Position numbers and translations under genes: made by a program. From Phoronis australis (Eukaryota; Phoronida; Phoronidae): a stretch of 64,000 nucleotides of DNA. The stretch is from the NCBI GenBank assembly GCA_002633005.1, contig NMRA01000109.1:869880-933879 (forward strand), in the 5' to 3' direction. This document shows, piece after piece, positions 24,401-39,400 of this stretch. The notes below the pieces were generated by a model. That model ran no database searches. It saw nothing but the letters and a program-made list of their open reading frames with translations, and was not told where the DNA came from. How positions within the stretch are numbered: the first letter of the stretch is position 1; the number at the start of each line of letters is the position of its first letter.

Positions 24401-27400
24401 GGAAAAGCAAAGAATTTTTTAGAGAAAAAATAATCAACCGAAGGCAACATGAGGCACATTGTTTTGAAGATGCCAAAATTCTCGAAAATATGTATTTTTG
24501 ACAGCCGAGCTCGTGTTCTTAACAGAAAATCTCAGACATGTTTGAACAAGGTTGTGCTCAAAACAACTAAAAAATTACCAGTTGAGATTCATTTTACTTT
24601 ATACTACGAGACCTAAAAACCTCATCAACTGCTTCTGAGGACACAATCCATCAAATTGAGATTTATTCTGGCTTGAAGTTGTCAAACCAAATAATTGACA
24701 TATGAGCTTCAAATTCAAGAACACCTGACAACCCGATACATTTAAAGGAGATTGTCACCCCACTGAATCAAGTCTTTTTTACCGTCTTAATCGGTCTATA
24801 TCCACATCGCCTCTTATACGGTCGACCTCACCTTGCCGAGAGGTGTAGCGTTAACCTAAGAGGAAGGTGAGAAACGACGCAGCGACGTCAGCGGTTCATT
24901 TGCAGAGTGCATGCCACTATATTACGGTTTATCATTCCCGCTTATCCGAACTATGAAGATGCGAAGTAAGCGGGTATATCGTTTTTTCGACTTCCTCGAG
25001 AGCCCGAAATCCTTAGGAAGTGGCTCGCAGTAGTGAAGAATGAAATTTACGCTATTAATAGCAAGCATGAGGCCGTGAAAAATCTCCGTTTCTGCGGCCG
25101 GCATTTCGTCCACAGTGATTTCTCTGACAAATTCCGGCTTACCAAAGAACTATCCATGCGTTCCGTTGCCTGTGCATGTTCACGGCGCCTCTCTAGTATT
25201 TCTTGATCAGTGTACTCCGGTTCGAACTGATAGCCTGTGAAACCTAACAATTCGACACGTGAAGCCTTCGTCAGATGAGCTCTCGACTAAGTCGGGATTG
25301 GTGCCGGGCGAGTTGCCTCGCAGATGTTTATTATTCCGCATTGTGTTTTAAAACGAATCATCCTCATCCTAACCAATGCTTTTATAAAACTGAAACAAAG
25401 TCTGTCTCATTAGATGCAATTTCGAAAGCCTTTGGAGTATTCGCGAGTGCAAATGTTTTGAGAAGACAGCAATGAATAAATAGCTGCGTTATCGGCTTAG
25501 TGCAGTAAAGGTAATTGACCAGGCATCGAGGCCGTGTGAGCCCATGCTAATTCAGTGTTTGCCGACAGAAAGCTGTTGTGAAACAATAACTCGATTTCAT
25601 ATGCTATGGTCACATGTAAGGGGAATCTTTATTTAGAAATACAAATACATTATTCAAATCATTGTTACTGCACAACCTTTGCCCTGATGGTTCTGTTGAA
25701 GGGGAACCTGACTTCGCGGCCCCTGACAAGTGAGTAGATTTTCAGTTTCGTGGCTAATTCACCTAAATAATTACGTGCACATTATTCATTTGGCTAACTG
25801 TTATAGTCTTTTTGTGACTGGAGGTTTAGTTTCCAACTTAAGCTGGTTTATGTTCGTGATTTCCACTCCCGGCGGCCACAACGGGCCTGATCGGGTTCTG
25901 AGACACTGGCGGGAGTAACAAGCGTTTTGTGTGTTTAGAACTGAAAAAATCGCAAGTCTTAACGTACAACACAAAGCTATGCTCCCCGTCTGTATTTCAC
26001 AGAAGAATGATTCGAATTTATCACCAAACAGACCCAAACTCACGCGATCGACCATGGTAAATTGGCCTACCGAACTCTGCAGGCTACGGTACATTCAAAT
26101 ACCTATAAATCCGTAACAACATGTTTGTTCAAGAACTCGATGTATTTGTAAGGGGTTTACATCGAATTTTGATGATGTACTGGTGTAAAACGATGAATTT
26201 AAGCGATAAGTTGACACCAGTAAGCGTGTTCTTAACGGCTGAACAGACTGTGTTCGAACCGATTACGTCATTGTTTAATTTCAACACCTCCGTCTGCCGT
26301 TAGGTGTCAGGTAAAACAACTGAACTTGCTGTTATCAAGTGGAACTACTTGATCTAAGTTGATACAAAATAGGTTGTTTTTTGGGTGGCATTCTCCTTTA
26401 AACAGATGAATATTGCTAACGCCTAAGCTTGCAGGCAACACACCGAAAACCAATCACTTACCTGGTCTCCGAGAGTAACAAACTGCCAGTCCTGGTCACC
26501 CTCAAGAGATTGCACCTTCTCATCTGAAATTAGAAACATGGAAATGAAGGCGAGTTAACACAGCTGCTCAACAAGTCACCCTCAGCCATACCTTGATGAG
26601 CCTTGATCACGCTTTGCACCATAAAATGCTCTCTCCTGGTATTAGCCTTCAATGCATCTTTCAAATGAAACAAAGGTAATAAAATTCAAAAAATATTTGT
26701 TTTGAGATTAATTTAAGAAATTTCTTATAAAATTGCATATTACACATTATGTTGACGAACACCTTTTGTATTCAGGATAAACAAATTGCTTGGTAACAGT
26801 CCTTCAATCAAACACACTTTGATAAAAACATGACAAGAGTTGTCACATACAATGTTTTATTTGTATTCGCCCCAGTTTTGTAGTGAAGTCTTGTCGGTTA
26901 AACCCAGGGCCCAAGGCTATACTCTAGCACCCACAGCTTGATGGACTAAGGATCCTACAACACACAACTTCCCAGATTTTAAACATTTACTCTTTTTCTT
27001 TTAAACTCACCAATTTAGAACACAGCAGGAGTTTCATCAAAATAAAAATGTCACTACAAGAGCAACACAGATCGTTGAAATGTGCCCACGACTGNCACCA
27101 CAAACGGTGTGCTTCTAGGGGGGTTTAATTGTCTCATAAAAATGGCCACTCGATTGCTCAGAATAGATTGAACATATTTAAAAATGGGAAGGTGTCGTTG
27201 TCTCTCAAAGTTATTTGCCAAATTTTATGGAAATCTGTCAAAAAACATAGGAAAAACGTAAAAAAAAATCTGTCATTTAGAACCACAGCAGTAGTCAAAT
27301 CCATCCATCTGCTGTCAAGTTGATAGGAATACAATAAAAATTGCAAAATTTCAAAAACATCTTGCAAGGAGTTTAGGAGATACAGTTGTAGGTGCGAAAA

Positions 27401-30400
27401 ATGTCACTAGGGGGCACCACCATGGTTGGACCCATTTGAAAATCCATGACAACCATGCTCTTGTCAGTAAGAACACATCTGCTAATTTTCATAAAAGATC
27501 CTCTATGCAGTTTGGCTGATACAGAAACAACAATAAAAACAGACTATAAAATAATTAAAATGGCCACTAGTTGGGGCAGAATACGTCGAATCCATCACAA
27601 AAAGGAAAGATGTTGTCGTTTTCATAAATACCCCATTTCATGAAAAAGCAATAAGGAACATAAAAATAAAAATGCCATTAGGGAGTACAGCTGTAGTTGG
27701 ATTGGTCTGAAACTCACCGTCATCTGTATGGGTAAAGGAGATACAGCCGTGGATGTAAGAAAATAAAATTGCAACAAGGGGGGCCAGAGTAGTTGAACAA
27801 ACTCGAAAATCGGTTTTCTCATCAGGAACACATCTCCTAATTCTAATGATGATCCTTCAAGTGGATTGGTAAAAAAGAGGGTGATGTCAAAAATGCACTC
27901 AAAACTTTTTAAAATGACCACTGAATGACACAGAATACGTCAAAACCGCACGAAAATGAGAAGACGTCATCGTCTCCTTAATAGAAACCAATTTTCAAAA
28001 CTTCATGATAATAAAAACAGCCATTACATGTTAAATCTATCTGAAAACTATTTATTTCATAAAAATTTGTCATGGAGATTCAAAGATACAGAGGACAACG
28101 AAAAAAACATTGTCACTACGGGGGGCACAGCGGTAGTCGAATCCATCCAAAAAAACTACCACTATGCGACACCACAGTACTCTGAGTCGTTCAAAAATCC
28201 CCGTCAGCAGTCCTCTTCATAGTAGAAGCATAAATGCCAATTTTAAAAATCATTCTCTGAGTGGTTTGGTTGAAAGAAGGGACCAGAAAGACTAGTGAAA
28301 CAGTAAAAATGGCCACTAGATAGGGCAAAATACGTCGAGTCTATCCGAAAACGAGAACATGTCATTGTTTCTCTAATAGAAAGCTATTTGCCAAATTCAT
28401 AAAAATCTGTCAAAGAAATCAAATTGCCACTAGGGGGCATAACGTTCGTCGGATCCGTTGGAAAGTTGTCATAGTGAAATTCATATGAATACACTTGTTA
28501 AATTTAATGAAGATCTTGCAGAGAGTTTAGGAGAAATTGCCATGCAGGCAAAAAAAAACATAACTGCCACTAGCAAGCACCACAATAGGCGAAGTCGTCG
28601 GAAAATCATCGTCAGTCATCCTCTTCATAGTAGGAATTTACATATGCCAATTTAGAGTGGTGACAGAGGGCAAAGGCCAAAAAACATACTAAAAACTGTA
28701 AAAATGGCCACCAGGTGGTGCAAAATACCTCATATCATTCTGAAAACAGTATAGCGTCACCTCCCTAATAGGGAGAACCTGTGAAAATAGAGGTAAACAT
28801 AAAAAACTAAAATTGCCACTAGGGGGAGGGGGGGGGGGCACACCAGTAGTCGGATCCGTACGAAAGTCGTCAAAGTTCGCCACTAGGGGGCCAAATCAGT
28901 GAGTAGTCAGATTTGTTCGAAGGTCGTCATCATTCATTCCCAACTTCATATAAATACACTTGCTAAATTTAATAACGATCCTGCAGAGGGTTTAGAGACA
29001 GCCATGGGCGCAAAAAAACTGCCACAAGGAGGCACCACAGTAGTCGAGGTCGTCAGAAAATCGTCAGCCATCTTCTTCACAGTAAGAACATATCTGCCTA
29101 TTTTCACAATCATCCTTGGAGTGGTTTGGTTGGTACAAGGGTGGACACCAAAAACAGACTTCGAAACAGTAAAAATAGCCACTATGTGGCTCAAAATACC
29201 TTGAATCCATCTAAAAGTAGGAGGAAAGGGTCATCTTACTTAGAGATGCCTATTTGACAAATTTTATGAAAATCCACTGAGGACCTTTGGAGATACAGAA
29301 GTAAACGTAAAAACTAAAATTGCCACTAGAGGCACACCAGTAATCGGATCCGTCCAAAAGTTCGCTCATGTCTTCCCATCCGTTAAAGGAACACATGTGC
29401 CAAATTTTATGAACATACATCAAAGGGTTTTGGAGATAGAGCAGCGAATGGGACAGGAATGACGGCATAATGCACCCACTTACAATCTGTGGGCACATAA
29501 AACTACCAACATTTCGTAACTTTCAGCTCTATCAGTGTTTGCCTTATTTTACTATTATTTAATAAGCCAATTTTGGACATTCTCCTGAAGCCCTACATAA
29601 ATTTAAGTTTAACTATTGCCATCAGGAGATAATCGTTAACATCTAACACTTACTATCGACCACGGCCACCTCAGGCTTGATAGAGGCTGCTTTCAACACA
29701 GGACCCATCACCAGGGGAAGGTACTGCATGAAGCCCTTGCCCATAATCTTGCACATTCGCGCCCAAGCTGAGATCATGTATGACATCTGGAGAGATTAAG
29801 AGGAGACAACTAATAACACCAAATGAAATAAAAAAGAAAAATGGCTGCCACAGCGCCATCTTGCATCAGGCATTTTTTTGTGTGAATGTGGTGTCAACTT
29901 GATGAGAGTCCTCAAAGAAATTATTATTTTGACTGGTTTTGAATAGTTCAGGGCTTGGAATGACCAATGACAAAAAACGCGGAAACTTTTACGGCCCAAA
30001 ACGCGCTACCCAGCCTTGAAATAGTCGATGTGAACCTTTCGCCAACAAAAATTGGGAGGACTTAGAAAAAAAAAGAAAGAAAAACGTTACCACCATCAGT
30101 AGCATGCGCCTGCGTCTTTTTAGACCGTCCTCTCCCACCCCCCCACACACATTTTTGGCTGCAGAGCCGTAGTATTTGTCACAGCGGTTTACAATCACAC
30201 GAGACGCCATTGAAAATCCAACCACGCTATCCCAGATGTCCCGGCAATGTTGACAATTTACGTTCCTCCGAAACATAAAGAGCAACTTCCGCTTTTCGAG
30301 GTGAACGTCGTCGGCAACGCCGCGGTAAGAAAGGAATTTGCCGCGGAAATTTTATATCAAATCCAATTTTTTTTTACCCGGAAATATAATAAAATGCGCG

Positions 30401-33400
30401 GACAGAACATTTGAAAAAAGCGGAAATCCGCGTTTCCGCGGAAAATTCCAAGCCTTGATAGTTTGTAATTGAGACAAGACAAGTTTTCACTACTTTTTAC
30501 AAAGGTTTAAACTTTTCCGCGGTCACTGGCATTTCATACGTTTATGGAGACACTGATTAAATTTTGTCCACAGGACTATGGGAATTTTTGTACCCGAATC
30601 AAATACATTGATTTGTTTCGATATATAACATACAGTAAATTCGGCATACTATCAATTTCAACTATCTTATTTGGCAAACCCATGTCCGGAAATTTTGAAA
30701 TCAATGTCCATGTATTTGACCTGTGGTCACTCACCTGGGGATCATCTTCAGCCATGTCCCCCTCCTCCACCTGTGTCTTGAGCAGTAGCTGCATTACATC
30801 ACTACAGTCAGCCATGAACTTCTCCTGCCCCACAGCCAGCCCAATCAGACTGATGCACTCGATCGTCTTGCCACGCAGCAGCTTCAGTTCTGGGCTGGTG
30901 GCATTTGCCATAATAAGCTTAAGGTTGGGCATGAACCTGAAGGGAGTGAAAAAGATATGACGACACAAACCATATAATACAGGGCCCTGGTTCACCTGAG
31001 GGCAAAGGCAGCTGTACCTTATGAAGGGTGAATTTTTGGTGAGGGGAAAATTTCCTCTTCCCAAATCATCACCAATTCCAACCCCCAGGATTCCCTCATG
31101 AACTTATTTTTGCAGAAGTGATTCCAACTTAGAATGAATTTTTTAATCATTGGAGGGGAATTTTTGGGTCTGATGAGGGGAATTTCGCGTGATCTTCTAA
31201 TACTTTTCACGGGGAACGAGGCTTTCAGCCCAAAAATCGCGTGATTGAGGGGCCAGTAATATCAAACCAGCTTTAGAAGATTTGTTCCCTCACTCGTCTG
31301 AAATGGATGGGTACAATTAAGTCACAAGTATTAAGACAAAATGACCAGGAATTACACGACTGAGAATGAAGGGGAATCAACAGTAAGGTGGCTAATCCAT
31401 TCTAAAATTACAATTTTGCTGCCCTAATAGATATTAACAGTACTTTTACTTACATGTATTACAATGCAATGTTAATACCAATTTCGTTTTCAACAATGTT
31501 AATTCGAATGACCTGGACACATGGAGGAGGATACCTTTTAACTGCACAAGACACGAAGTTGCATCGGTTTTAGTACCGCCTAATTCACAGGATATTGCCA
31601 ACCAATAACTTTTTGCATAAAATTAAAGTAAAAACAGACAACCTATGTTTTTTTTTGTGGAGAGCACAGTGAAACTTTTCTTCATTTGTTTTGGGAATGT
31701 CATCTTGCATCTCGTTTTTGGCTCCTGTTCACTTTTGTTAACCTCGTTAAATTACATCCTGAAGTGTTATCTCTTAATTAGTCATGATGATCCATGCTGT
31801 TTTGCTATATTTTTTCATCTCCTCGTTTTTGTAATTTTGTTTGCTAGAGAAGAATAAACATTTGAAACCTGAAACAAACCTGTAAGTTTACTGTTAACAG
31901 AATTAGACATAATGACGGGAAAACAGTATTTTGTCCGACTGCTTTTGTTTTCTACTCTGAGACAGGAAAACTTACTGGGCGACACACACAATCTGTTCTA
32001 ATAATACAAATAGCAATACCACTGAATTATTTTTGATAAAAATATCTGTTTTGCAAAATAAAATGGATGTTCCTAGATGCAAACATAATATGTCATAGGT
32101 TGTGGTAAGGGAAACGAATTTAAATTTTAATTTAGACCTTGGCAATAGCAGGCAGTTCAAAATAAAATCTTAAGTGCACTGAGACATTTTATAATAATAT
32201 TATTGACAAATATTTTATGATGTTGCCTGTATTGTAACAAAATATATTTTCTACAGAATTCTACACTAACTATTTGCTTTTTCAAGAACATATTTTTTTG
32301 GCTTCAAAGGTCATAGGTCACACTTCAGAGAGCAACGAGAGACTTGACTCATACACAGGAAATCAATTGAAATGAATGGTATAGCAAGAGTTCACATTAA
32401 CCATTGATATAAACTTGCATGCATGATTGATGATCAATCATCATAATTTATAAGACACATTATCACTGAGCAATGATATATCACTTCATGAATAATAATC
32501 AACCAAAGTGAGGGTGTACTGGCAGAAAAAGAGTTTGCTACTACAGGAGGCAACCATACTTTAGTGGAAATCTTTGATTAATTCATAACTTCAGAGAAAA
32601 AGTTTGCCACTGCAGGGGGCAGACACGTTGTGACAACCATTTCAAATTACAAAACAACATCAAGCATAAAGTTAGCTACAGCTTAACACAGGCAGGTATA
32701 TTACTTGTCATAGTACTGTATGAACTTCTCCTCTGCAGTATCGGCCACACTGGCTAAAGTTGTCACCGCCTGCTCAAGGACTAATTTTTTCCCTTTCTGC
32801 TGCAGCTGAAACGACAGGATAAGCGTCCAGTGAAATTAAGAGTTGGCACTGCATACATTTATAAACAAACAGTTCTTCTTATAGTGTAATTAAGCGAGAG
32901 TTGGTGTCTGAAGAATATTTGTCCTATTTGAGTTTACATCTGCAAAGTTGTCTCGCTCAGTTCAGATGTTCAGTTCATAAACTAAACATAGAAGTGGGTA
33001 GACATCGAGGGTGTTGCCAGGAACGGCAGAATTTGCGATGTATGCAACCTAGGCAATGTTGAAAATGAGATACACTTTATTTGTCGTTGTCATGCATTAA
33101 AGATTTAAGGAAAAAATGCAAACCGGAGGGCAGCTAAAGAAAAATGTTAGGTATATTTTTCAATCGAAAAGTCCAGAAGTTATAAAACACCTGTCTTTGT
33201 ATCTTTATAAAGCAACGATATTGAGAACAGAAAGGCTAACCCTTTAATATGTTATATAATAACCGTATGCCTGTACATGTAAGTAATGCTTAATGTGTAC
33301 AATAAATGATTGAATGAGTTCTTCTCCAGCGGGTAGCTATTTTAGCAGTGAAGTCAGACAAGTTCTTTTTCAACATGAATGCACAGACTTATAGATAGGA

Positions 33401-36400
33401 GATAAAGAGGGAGAAATAGAGTGGATCATTTTTTCCAAAAAACTCGTTCTTAGAACATTTAGCAACTTACATGCCACTTTATACTCACGCAGAGCCTATA
33501 TGTTGTAATTCTAACTAATTTGGCGAAATAATCATCGATAGAAGTGGTTGGCGTAGAAATTAAACTTTAGGTAATTACCTCATCTAATTTATTTGTGAGC
33601 ATTTTCTCCAGACTAATTATGATTTGGTCAAGGTAGGGTGCCAGTATGTTCTTGGGACAGTCTTCACTGAAGTTAATGAGTGCTGCGCCGGCGTGCACCT
33701 GTACACGTGGGTGGTTGTAGTCCTCCATGACCTGCAGCAGAGCTGGAACCACCTGAAACACATGGGAGTCAGAGGTGAAAGGTGAAAGGAAGCACTGAAC
33801 AAAGTGAGAGTTGAAACGTTAAGGTCACACTATAAACGTGGAATAGACATGTTGTCTTTAAATTAAACTAAGAAGGAATTTTGGAACATGCGAGTTTCAA
33901 CAACTCTTACAGATATTCATAATGTAATATGACTTTTGTTTCCTCACCACTCAACAAAAATTTCAGAAGTCATATTAGCAATATCACATGAACGATGGGT
34001 TACTTATACATTTTGTAATTCAACTGTGATGGAGATCGAAAAAGCGGAGGTGTTACCTTTTCATGAAACTTTTTCTGTAGCGTGGGTCCAAAATCCGTAG
34101 ACATCTGACCAATAGCGTTGCACGCAGCATACCTGACGCGAGGATGCTGAAATAGGTATAAACTACTGCACCCTCTGTCACACAATTTAAACTTTTCAAG
34201 TATCACCCATAATTAAACAAGAGCTACACGGAGCGTTGAAATGCACCCACGAATGCATTGCAAATGGTGTGCTTTTAGGGTTGTGTCATAAAAATGGTCA
34301 CTAGATGGCGCAAAAACGTACAATCCATCCGAAAACAGGAACATATCATTGCTTCTTTAATAGAAAGCTATACACCAAATTTCACAGAAATCCGCAGAAA
34401 CAAAGGAAAACGAAATAAAATGAAATTGCCACCAGGGGGCACACTTTTCATTGGATCCGCCTGAACGTCGTCATTGTATTGTTAGCTTCATATAAATACA
34501 CTTACTAATTAAATTTAATAAAGATCCTGCAGTGGGTTTAGGAGATACAGCTATGGGTGCAAAACAAAACAAAACAAAACTACCACTAGGAGGCGCCACA
34601 GTAGTCAAAGTTGTCATGGTCAACCGTCCTCTTCACACCGAGAACATATAAGCCATATTTTCAAAACCATCCTTAGAATGATTTGGTTGACAGAGGAGTA
34701 GAGTCCATTGAGGACCTTAGAAGATACAGAGGTGAACGGAAAGCTAAAATTGCCACCAGGTGGCACACAAGTAGACAGATCCATCCGAAAATAGTCGTCG
34801 TCCGTTGTCAACATCATACAAACACACTTGTCAAATTTAGTAAAGATCCTGCAAACGGTTTAGGAGATACAGCCATGAGCGCAAAAAACGAAACTGCCAC
34901 TAGGAGGCGCCACATTAGTTGAAGTCATCGGAAAATCATCGTCAGCCGTCCACTTCATAGTTAAAACATACATGCCAATTTTCACAATTATCCTGAAAGC
35001 GATTTGGTTGATACAGGGGTAGATGCCAAAAAACAGACTCAAAAACAGTAAATATGGCCACTAGGTGGTGCAAAAAGATCGAATCCATCTGAAAACGGAA
35101 AGATAGTGTTATCTCACTAACAGAAGCCTGTATGCCAAATTTTATGAAAATACGTTGAGGACCCTTGAAGATACAGAGGTAAACGCAAAAAAAATAAAAT
35201 TACCATCAGTTGGCACACCAGCAGTCAGATCTGTTCGAAATTCGTCGTCGTCCGTTGTTAACATCATATAAATGCACTTACTAAATTTAGTAAAGATCCT
35301 GCAAACGGTTTAGGAGATACAGCCATAGGCGCAAAAAAAAACAAAACTGCCATTAGGCACCACAGTAGTCAAAGTCGTCGGAAAATCATCTTCAACCATC
35401 CTCTTCACAGTAAGAACATACATGCCAATTTTCACCATCATCCCCAGAAGGGATTGAATGGTTGATTGAGGCAGAAGCCAAAAAACTGACTCAAAAACAG
35501 TAAAAATGGACACCAGGTGGCGCAAACTACGTCGAATCCATCCAAAAACGGGATGATACTGTCGACTCACGAATAGATGCTTATATACGAAATTTTGTGA
35601 AAATGAGAGTCACAAAGCATGGATGAAAACCATCTATGTCTACAACCTGGTAGTTCACATGTCACTATACACACCTGATCCAGCAAGAACGGTAGAACGG
35701 AATCGACTACGCTGCTCAGCACAGTCTCCATCTGTTTATGACAGCCCTCGCCGCATGCTGAGATAGCCATCAGACCACCATGTCTGTAGCGCCAGTCAGC
35801 TAGAAGGCAAGAAAAAACACATTAATGTCACTTTCCTATTAAGGAAACTCCAGCCTATTGAAACTCTGCTTACCTTTCTCACTAATGTTAAAAATATGTA
35901 AAACACACTTATCGCTTGTTCTATGTGGTAAACACCAGATGGCATAGTTGATTCACAGTCTTGATAGAGCATGTGATTGATACTTCGAGACTGGATTCAA
36001 CCCTTCCCACTAACTGGGTTTTCGCAGCTCCACAGTTTACTATAACTTAGTAATTTGAGGAATTTAACCCAGGGATTTACGCTTTCATACTGACTGAATT
36101 CCTTGAAACAAGAGTTGCGATGCAAGTGTGAAAGTGACATACTTATGACAGACTGAATCACTTGTGCACTTATGAGGCATGCGTTCTAGCAAGACAGTGA
36201 ACTCAATAGGTTATCACTAACTTGACAGTGTTGAGGGTGTGTCATAGTAAAACAGACAGCTGACACCCAGATGTTGTTCTACATCAAGACTAGAACAGCA
36301 GTCCATGGCACGGTGTAGACAGAATACAGCAATAAGAGTACTCACCATTGTTCAACATCTGTGGCACAGTAGAAATGATGTGAGGAAGCATTGTCTTTCC

Positions 36401-39400
36401 ACCTAAACCACATGCCAGGCGGTCCAGGGCACTCTCACCGGCTATTGGGTTACTGGAAATGGAGACAAGCATTGCATGTTCAGTAAACCTACTACGGATT
36501 GCACGTAGAATGTGGCGATACTTAAGATAAGATAAAAAGTACAATGCAACAGTAACTAGATTTAGCCCCAGCGGATTTCAAACAGGAAAAATGAGTTGAA
36601 ATGAACATTGCCATTGATTTGAAGCTAGCAAACATCTCTCTTCAGTTTGCGGTTTTATCACCTGTAATACAAGAGCAACGCAGAGCGTTGAAATGCGCCC
36701 ACAATTGCACCGCATACGGTATCCTTCTAGGGTTGTTTATTGGTACCATAAAGTGGCCAGTAGAGGGCATATATGTAGTATGTTGTACTTTGCAAAATGG
36801 AAAGGCATGGTCCTTGTCTCCTCAATAGGCTAGGGGCAAAATGTGAGTAATCTTCATAATACAAGCACATCCTATACACCAGTTGCTTAAAGCACCACAG
36901 AAACATAGAATTAAAAACAAATTTACCAACATACGAGATTAGCACAGCATTAGAATGCCAGAAACAAATTTCTACTTGGAACTTTTCCTTCACAGTCACG
37001 AAGTAACACAAAGTATACACCTGAAGACCTATGAAAATACAGAGGTCAATGTAAAATACTAAAATTGCCACTAGAGGCAAATACTAAAATTGCCACTAGA
37101 GGCATACCGGTAATCAGAATCATCCTAAAGTCGTCATCGTCCGTTGTCAACATCACATAAATACACTTGCTAAATTTAGTAAAGATCCTGCAAACGGTTT
37201 GGGAGATACAGCCATGGGCGCAAAAAAACAAAACTGCCACTAGGAGGCGCCACAGTAGTCCAAATCGTCTGAAAATCATTGTCAGCTGTCTTCCTTATAG
37301 TAAGCACATACACGCCAATTTTCACAATCATCCTTTGAGCGGTTTGGTTGATAGAGGGGTGGACGCAAAAATACAGACTCGAAAACAGTAAAAATGGCCA
37401 CTAGGTGGCGCAAACTACGTCGAATCCATCTGAAAACAGTAGGATAGCGTCATCTCACTAATAGGTGCCTACATACCAAATTTCATGAAAATCCGTTCAA
37501 TACTTTTGAAGATACAAAGGTAAGCGTAAAAAACTAAAATTGCCACTAGGGGGCACACCGGTAGTCGGATCCGACCAAAAGTCGTCATCTTCCGTTGTTA
37601 ACATCATATAAATATACTTACACAATTTGTAAAGATCCTGCGAACGGTTTAGGAGATACAGCCATAGGCGCAAAAAAACAAAACTGCCACTAGGAGGCGC
37701 CACAGTAGTCGAAATCGTCGGAAAATCATCGTCAACCATCCTCTACATAGTAAGCATATACATGCCAATTTTCACAATCATCCTTTGAGCGGTTTGGTTG
37801 ATAGAGGGGTGGACGCACAAAAACAGACTCGAAAACACTAAAAATGGCCACTAGGTGGCGCAAACTATGTCAAATCCATCTGAAAACGGCAGGATAGCGT
37901 CATCTCACTACTAGGTGCCTACAAACCAAATTTCATGAAAATTTGTTCAGGACTTTTGAAGATACAAAGGTAAGCGTAAAAAACTAAAATTGCCACTAGG
38001 GAGCACACCGGTAGTCGGATCCGTCCAAAACTTCGCACATGCCATCCCATTCATGAATGGAATATATGTGCCAAATTTCCTGAACGTATGTCAAAGGGTT
38101 TTGGAGATAGAGCAGCGAACGCCGGACGCCAGACGCCGGACGGACGCCGCCCGGACGGACGGACGGACAGAGATGACGGCATAATGCGTCCACATATAAA
38201 TATGTGGGCGCATAAAAAATGCTATATTGCTGTAACGAAAATTCAAACAAAACAAAATGTGCCATGCTAAAACGTGAACCAAAACTTACAATGATTTTCT
38301 AAGATGGCACTGCACGGGGGTTTAAAAATGCTCACTCTAAAAGATTTCATGTTGTAGCACAAAAATTTTGCATTACACATGGCTCAAATTACTAACTCTC
38401 TAACCTTCACCGTTTATGTGCTCATACAATGAAATGTACTTAGAATGGACAAATGACACACAAAAAATGATATCTGACACGCACATCTACATTGACACTC
38501 AACATTTTTTTGAAAAAGGCACGATTTTTCACCTGATGGGTCATTGTAGCTAATTTGATGGTGGGTTTCATTTATACTCTGATGTCGTGATGTACAATTC
38601 AGTTTGTGCTCAGCTGCCTTGATGAGGAATTCAATTTGCCCTGATTAATTTTGGCATACACTGTACATACCCAGTGCAATTCCAGATGGCCTAGTGCACA
38701 CACATATTACCTGTCATTATCCTCATCTTCGATTTCATCGGCAAACGCCCATTCAGGGTCATCCTCAAGGTCCACCATCAAAGCCAGAATCTGAGGTACT
38801 GAAAAACAGAAGAATCATTCTTATTTTTTACAACAATTTAGCGATATGGAATTATGACAGGCCAAAAAGAATCTCGACTGAGCAAATATAAAGACTAAGT
38901 ACTAAACAAAATATAGACGTCTGCTGTTTGCATAAATCACAGTTCACATTTTTAACACGTTTTCATTTTTGAAGAGTTTTCAAAGATTTATCTTTCATTT
39001 TACAAACAGTAATTGTTGGTAATTCCATGAACCTGTGAAATAGCTTGTTTTCAATTGTTGTTTGAAAGAGGTCCACATTTCTGTGAAGTTTTACATCTCT
39101 TCAATTTTCATGACATTCCCATACATGGAAACAGGTGTCGCTACACTCCAGGGTTACATGTGAATCTCCCAGCACATACCTAGTAATGGGATGAACTTTC
39201 CTCCGACCTTTCTCAACATCGCCGGCGCTGTTTCTGACAGCGTAACAATCACTTCTAAAGCCAGGTGACGCCACTGATCATCCATGTCAGTGTTTTTTGT
39301 GATCTGCAAAACACAACGCAAAGACAGTTTTATAGGAAATAAGACTTGACAATTCTGACACTGTACTGAACGCTAGAACATCACGATTTGAGTTGGTCAC

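Noticed and set aside
25801-26303. Open frames inside the P-like element
   Set aside because: Short, in several frames, without transposase catalytic motifs.
29989-30285. 98-codon minus-strand frame
   Set aside because: Inside the MITE-like element; no transposase motif.
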